Source: Entoloma clypeatum (Eukaryota > Basidiomycota > Agaricomycetes > Agaricales > Entolomataceae). From it: a stretch of DNA of 64,000 bases. Position numbers and translations under genes: made by a program. The stretch lies in contig OY751490.1 of the NCBI GenBank assembly GCA_963565915.1, positions 2,170,001 through 2,234,000 on the forward strand, in the 5' to 3' direction. The notes beneath the pieces were generated by a model. That model saw nothing but the letters and a program-made list of their open reading frames with translations, ran no database searches and had not been told where the DNA came from. Below are positions 63,444 through 64,000 of the stretch, in pieces. How positions within the stretch are numbered: the first letter of the stretch is position 1; each line of letters starts with the position of its first letter.

Positions 63444-64000
63444 ATCCCCCGCTGGCTCTGACAAATCGATATGAATGTTTGCCTATAGACTCTTACGTAC
63501 ATAAGGACATTGTAAAATCTTGGTTTCAGAAACTTACGGATGCTGCAGTTACGTACAATAAAATACTATTAGATAAACCTAGTAGGAAAGAAAAACCAAA
63601 AAAAGATGAATCGGACTTAGATACACTTGTAAACTATATCATTGGGGAGCCCTCAGAAACGAGGCTTGGTTCGTCCCCTACGGATGAATGCTTAATTCCC
63701 TGTTGCAAAGAATCAGATAATTTAACTAGGCAAACGGACTCTATGGGGGAACCATCTTTTATTCGATCCGCTTCTTTGGAAAAGGAGCTTATGATGAAAA
63801 TCACGCTGGAAACGTTGCAGGACAAACGCACATTTGATGTTGAAGCATTATTAGACTCAGGGGCGACAGGGATGTTCATAGATCTGGACTTCGCCAAAAG
63901 GAACAACATTAAATTAAGGGAACTACCTTTCCCCATTCGGGTCTACAACGTTGATGGCACGCTTAACCAAGGAGGTTCGATCACGCATGAAGCAGTCATG
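63425..64000 (+). CDS. pol: Gypsy-4 Pol, N-terminal part (protease), cut by window end
   Basis: Open in the -1 frame from the slip site. A 130-residue linker is followed by the aspartic protease (VEALLDSGATGMFIDLDFAK near 63838, flap region VYNVDGTLNQGGSITHEAV). Closest in this window to the Gypsy-1 protease (LLDSGATGSFIE). RT, RNase H and integrase should follow beyond 64000. Confidence 0.88.

Larger units (their letters stand above)
61516..64000 (+). mobile_element. Gypsy-4 LTR retrotransposon, 5' part, continues beyond window
   Basis: Inserted in repeat B after CACATCTGG (empty-site order CATCTGGTTATTATG at 31401). It begins TGTTATGATCG, has a leader, an intact gag, and pol open to the last base of the window in the protease domain. 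No stop or decay sign in the visible part. Confidence 0.85.

Overview
This window is fungal DNA, most likely from an Agaricomycete (mushroom-forming basidiomycete). The evidence is 39-70 nt introns with GTRAGT-type 5' splice sites, a degraded DUF6698-family gene, fragments resembling other protein families typical of Agaricomycete genomes, and the mix of Ty3/Gypsy, Ty1/Copia and LINE elements. I recognise no intact host gene. Almost the whole 64 kb is a nest of retrotransposons, miniature elements and dispersed repeats, as in the heterochromatic part of a transposon-rich genome. Species cannot be assigned from the sequence alone.

Layout. 1-1200: fold-back repeat. 2774-4238: TATA box and DUF6698 pseudogene. 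5900-12679: Gypsy-2 gag relic broken by a 6 kb composite element with terminal inverted repeats (6620-12650), which itself carries a 3'-truncated Gypsy-1 copy (7015-10418) and pieces of dispersed repeat B. 12680-14441: a putative long LTR inserted in the same gag. 14449-24700: miniature elements, tRNA-like SINE modules, a GC-rich AACGGCC repeat, LINE fragments and a MITE with a 9-bp target duplication. 25000-27720: 5'-truncated, stop-riddled Copia-1. 27721-31105 and 58099-61483: arms of a 3,385-bp, nearly identical inverted repeat. 32530-37106: Gypsy-2, dead, with its RT catalytic motif deleted. 37107-40330: second truncated Gypsy-1 copy. 31867-33147 and 41021-42302: a second inverted repeat pair. 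42303-48020: Copia-2, reverse strand, nearly complete. 48989-56426: Gypsy-3, a complete chromovirus with 722-bp LTRs and a perfect 5-bp target duplication. 61516-64000: 5' part of Gypsy-4, continuing past the window.

How the parts work together. Each Gypsy lineage carries gag and pol in separate frames, with pol in the -1 frame. I find a slippery heptamer just before the gag stop in all four lineages: G GAT TTT, G GGT TTT (twice) and A AAA AAT. In-frame stops in decayed copies are overwhelmingly CGA to TGA, which points to CpG methylation and deamination or a RIP-like process.

The most unusual feature is in Gypsy-3. Between the pol stop and the 3' LTR, on the opposite strand, is a spliced gene-like unit (54656-55623) encoding a coiled-coil protein. 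A 51-nt intron, when removed, assembles a Cys6 motif with the C-x2-C-x6-C ... C-x2-C-x6-C spacing of fungal Zn(2)Cys(6) domains. This antisense passenger gene is the best candidate for an under-described system here.
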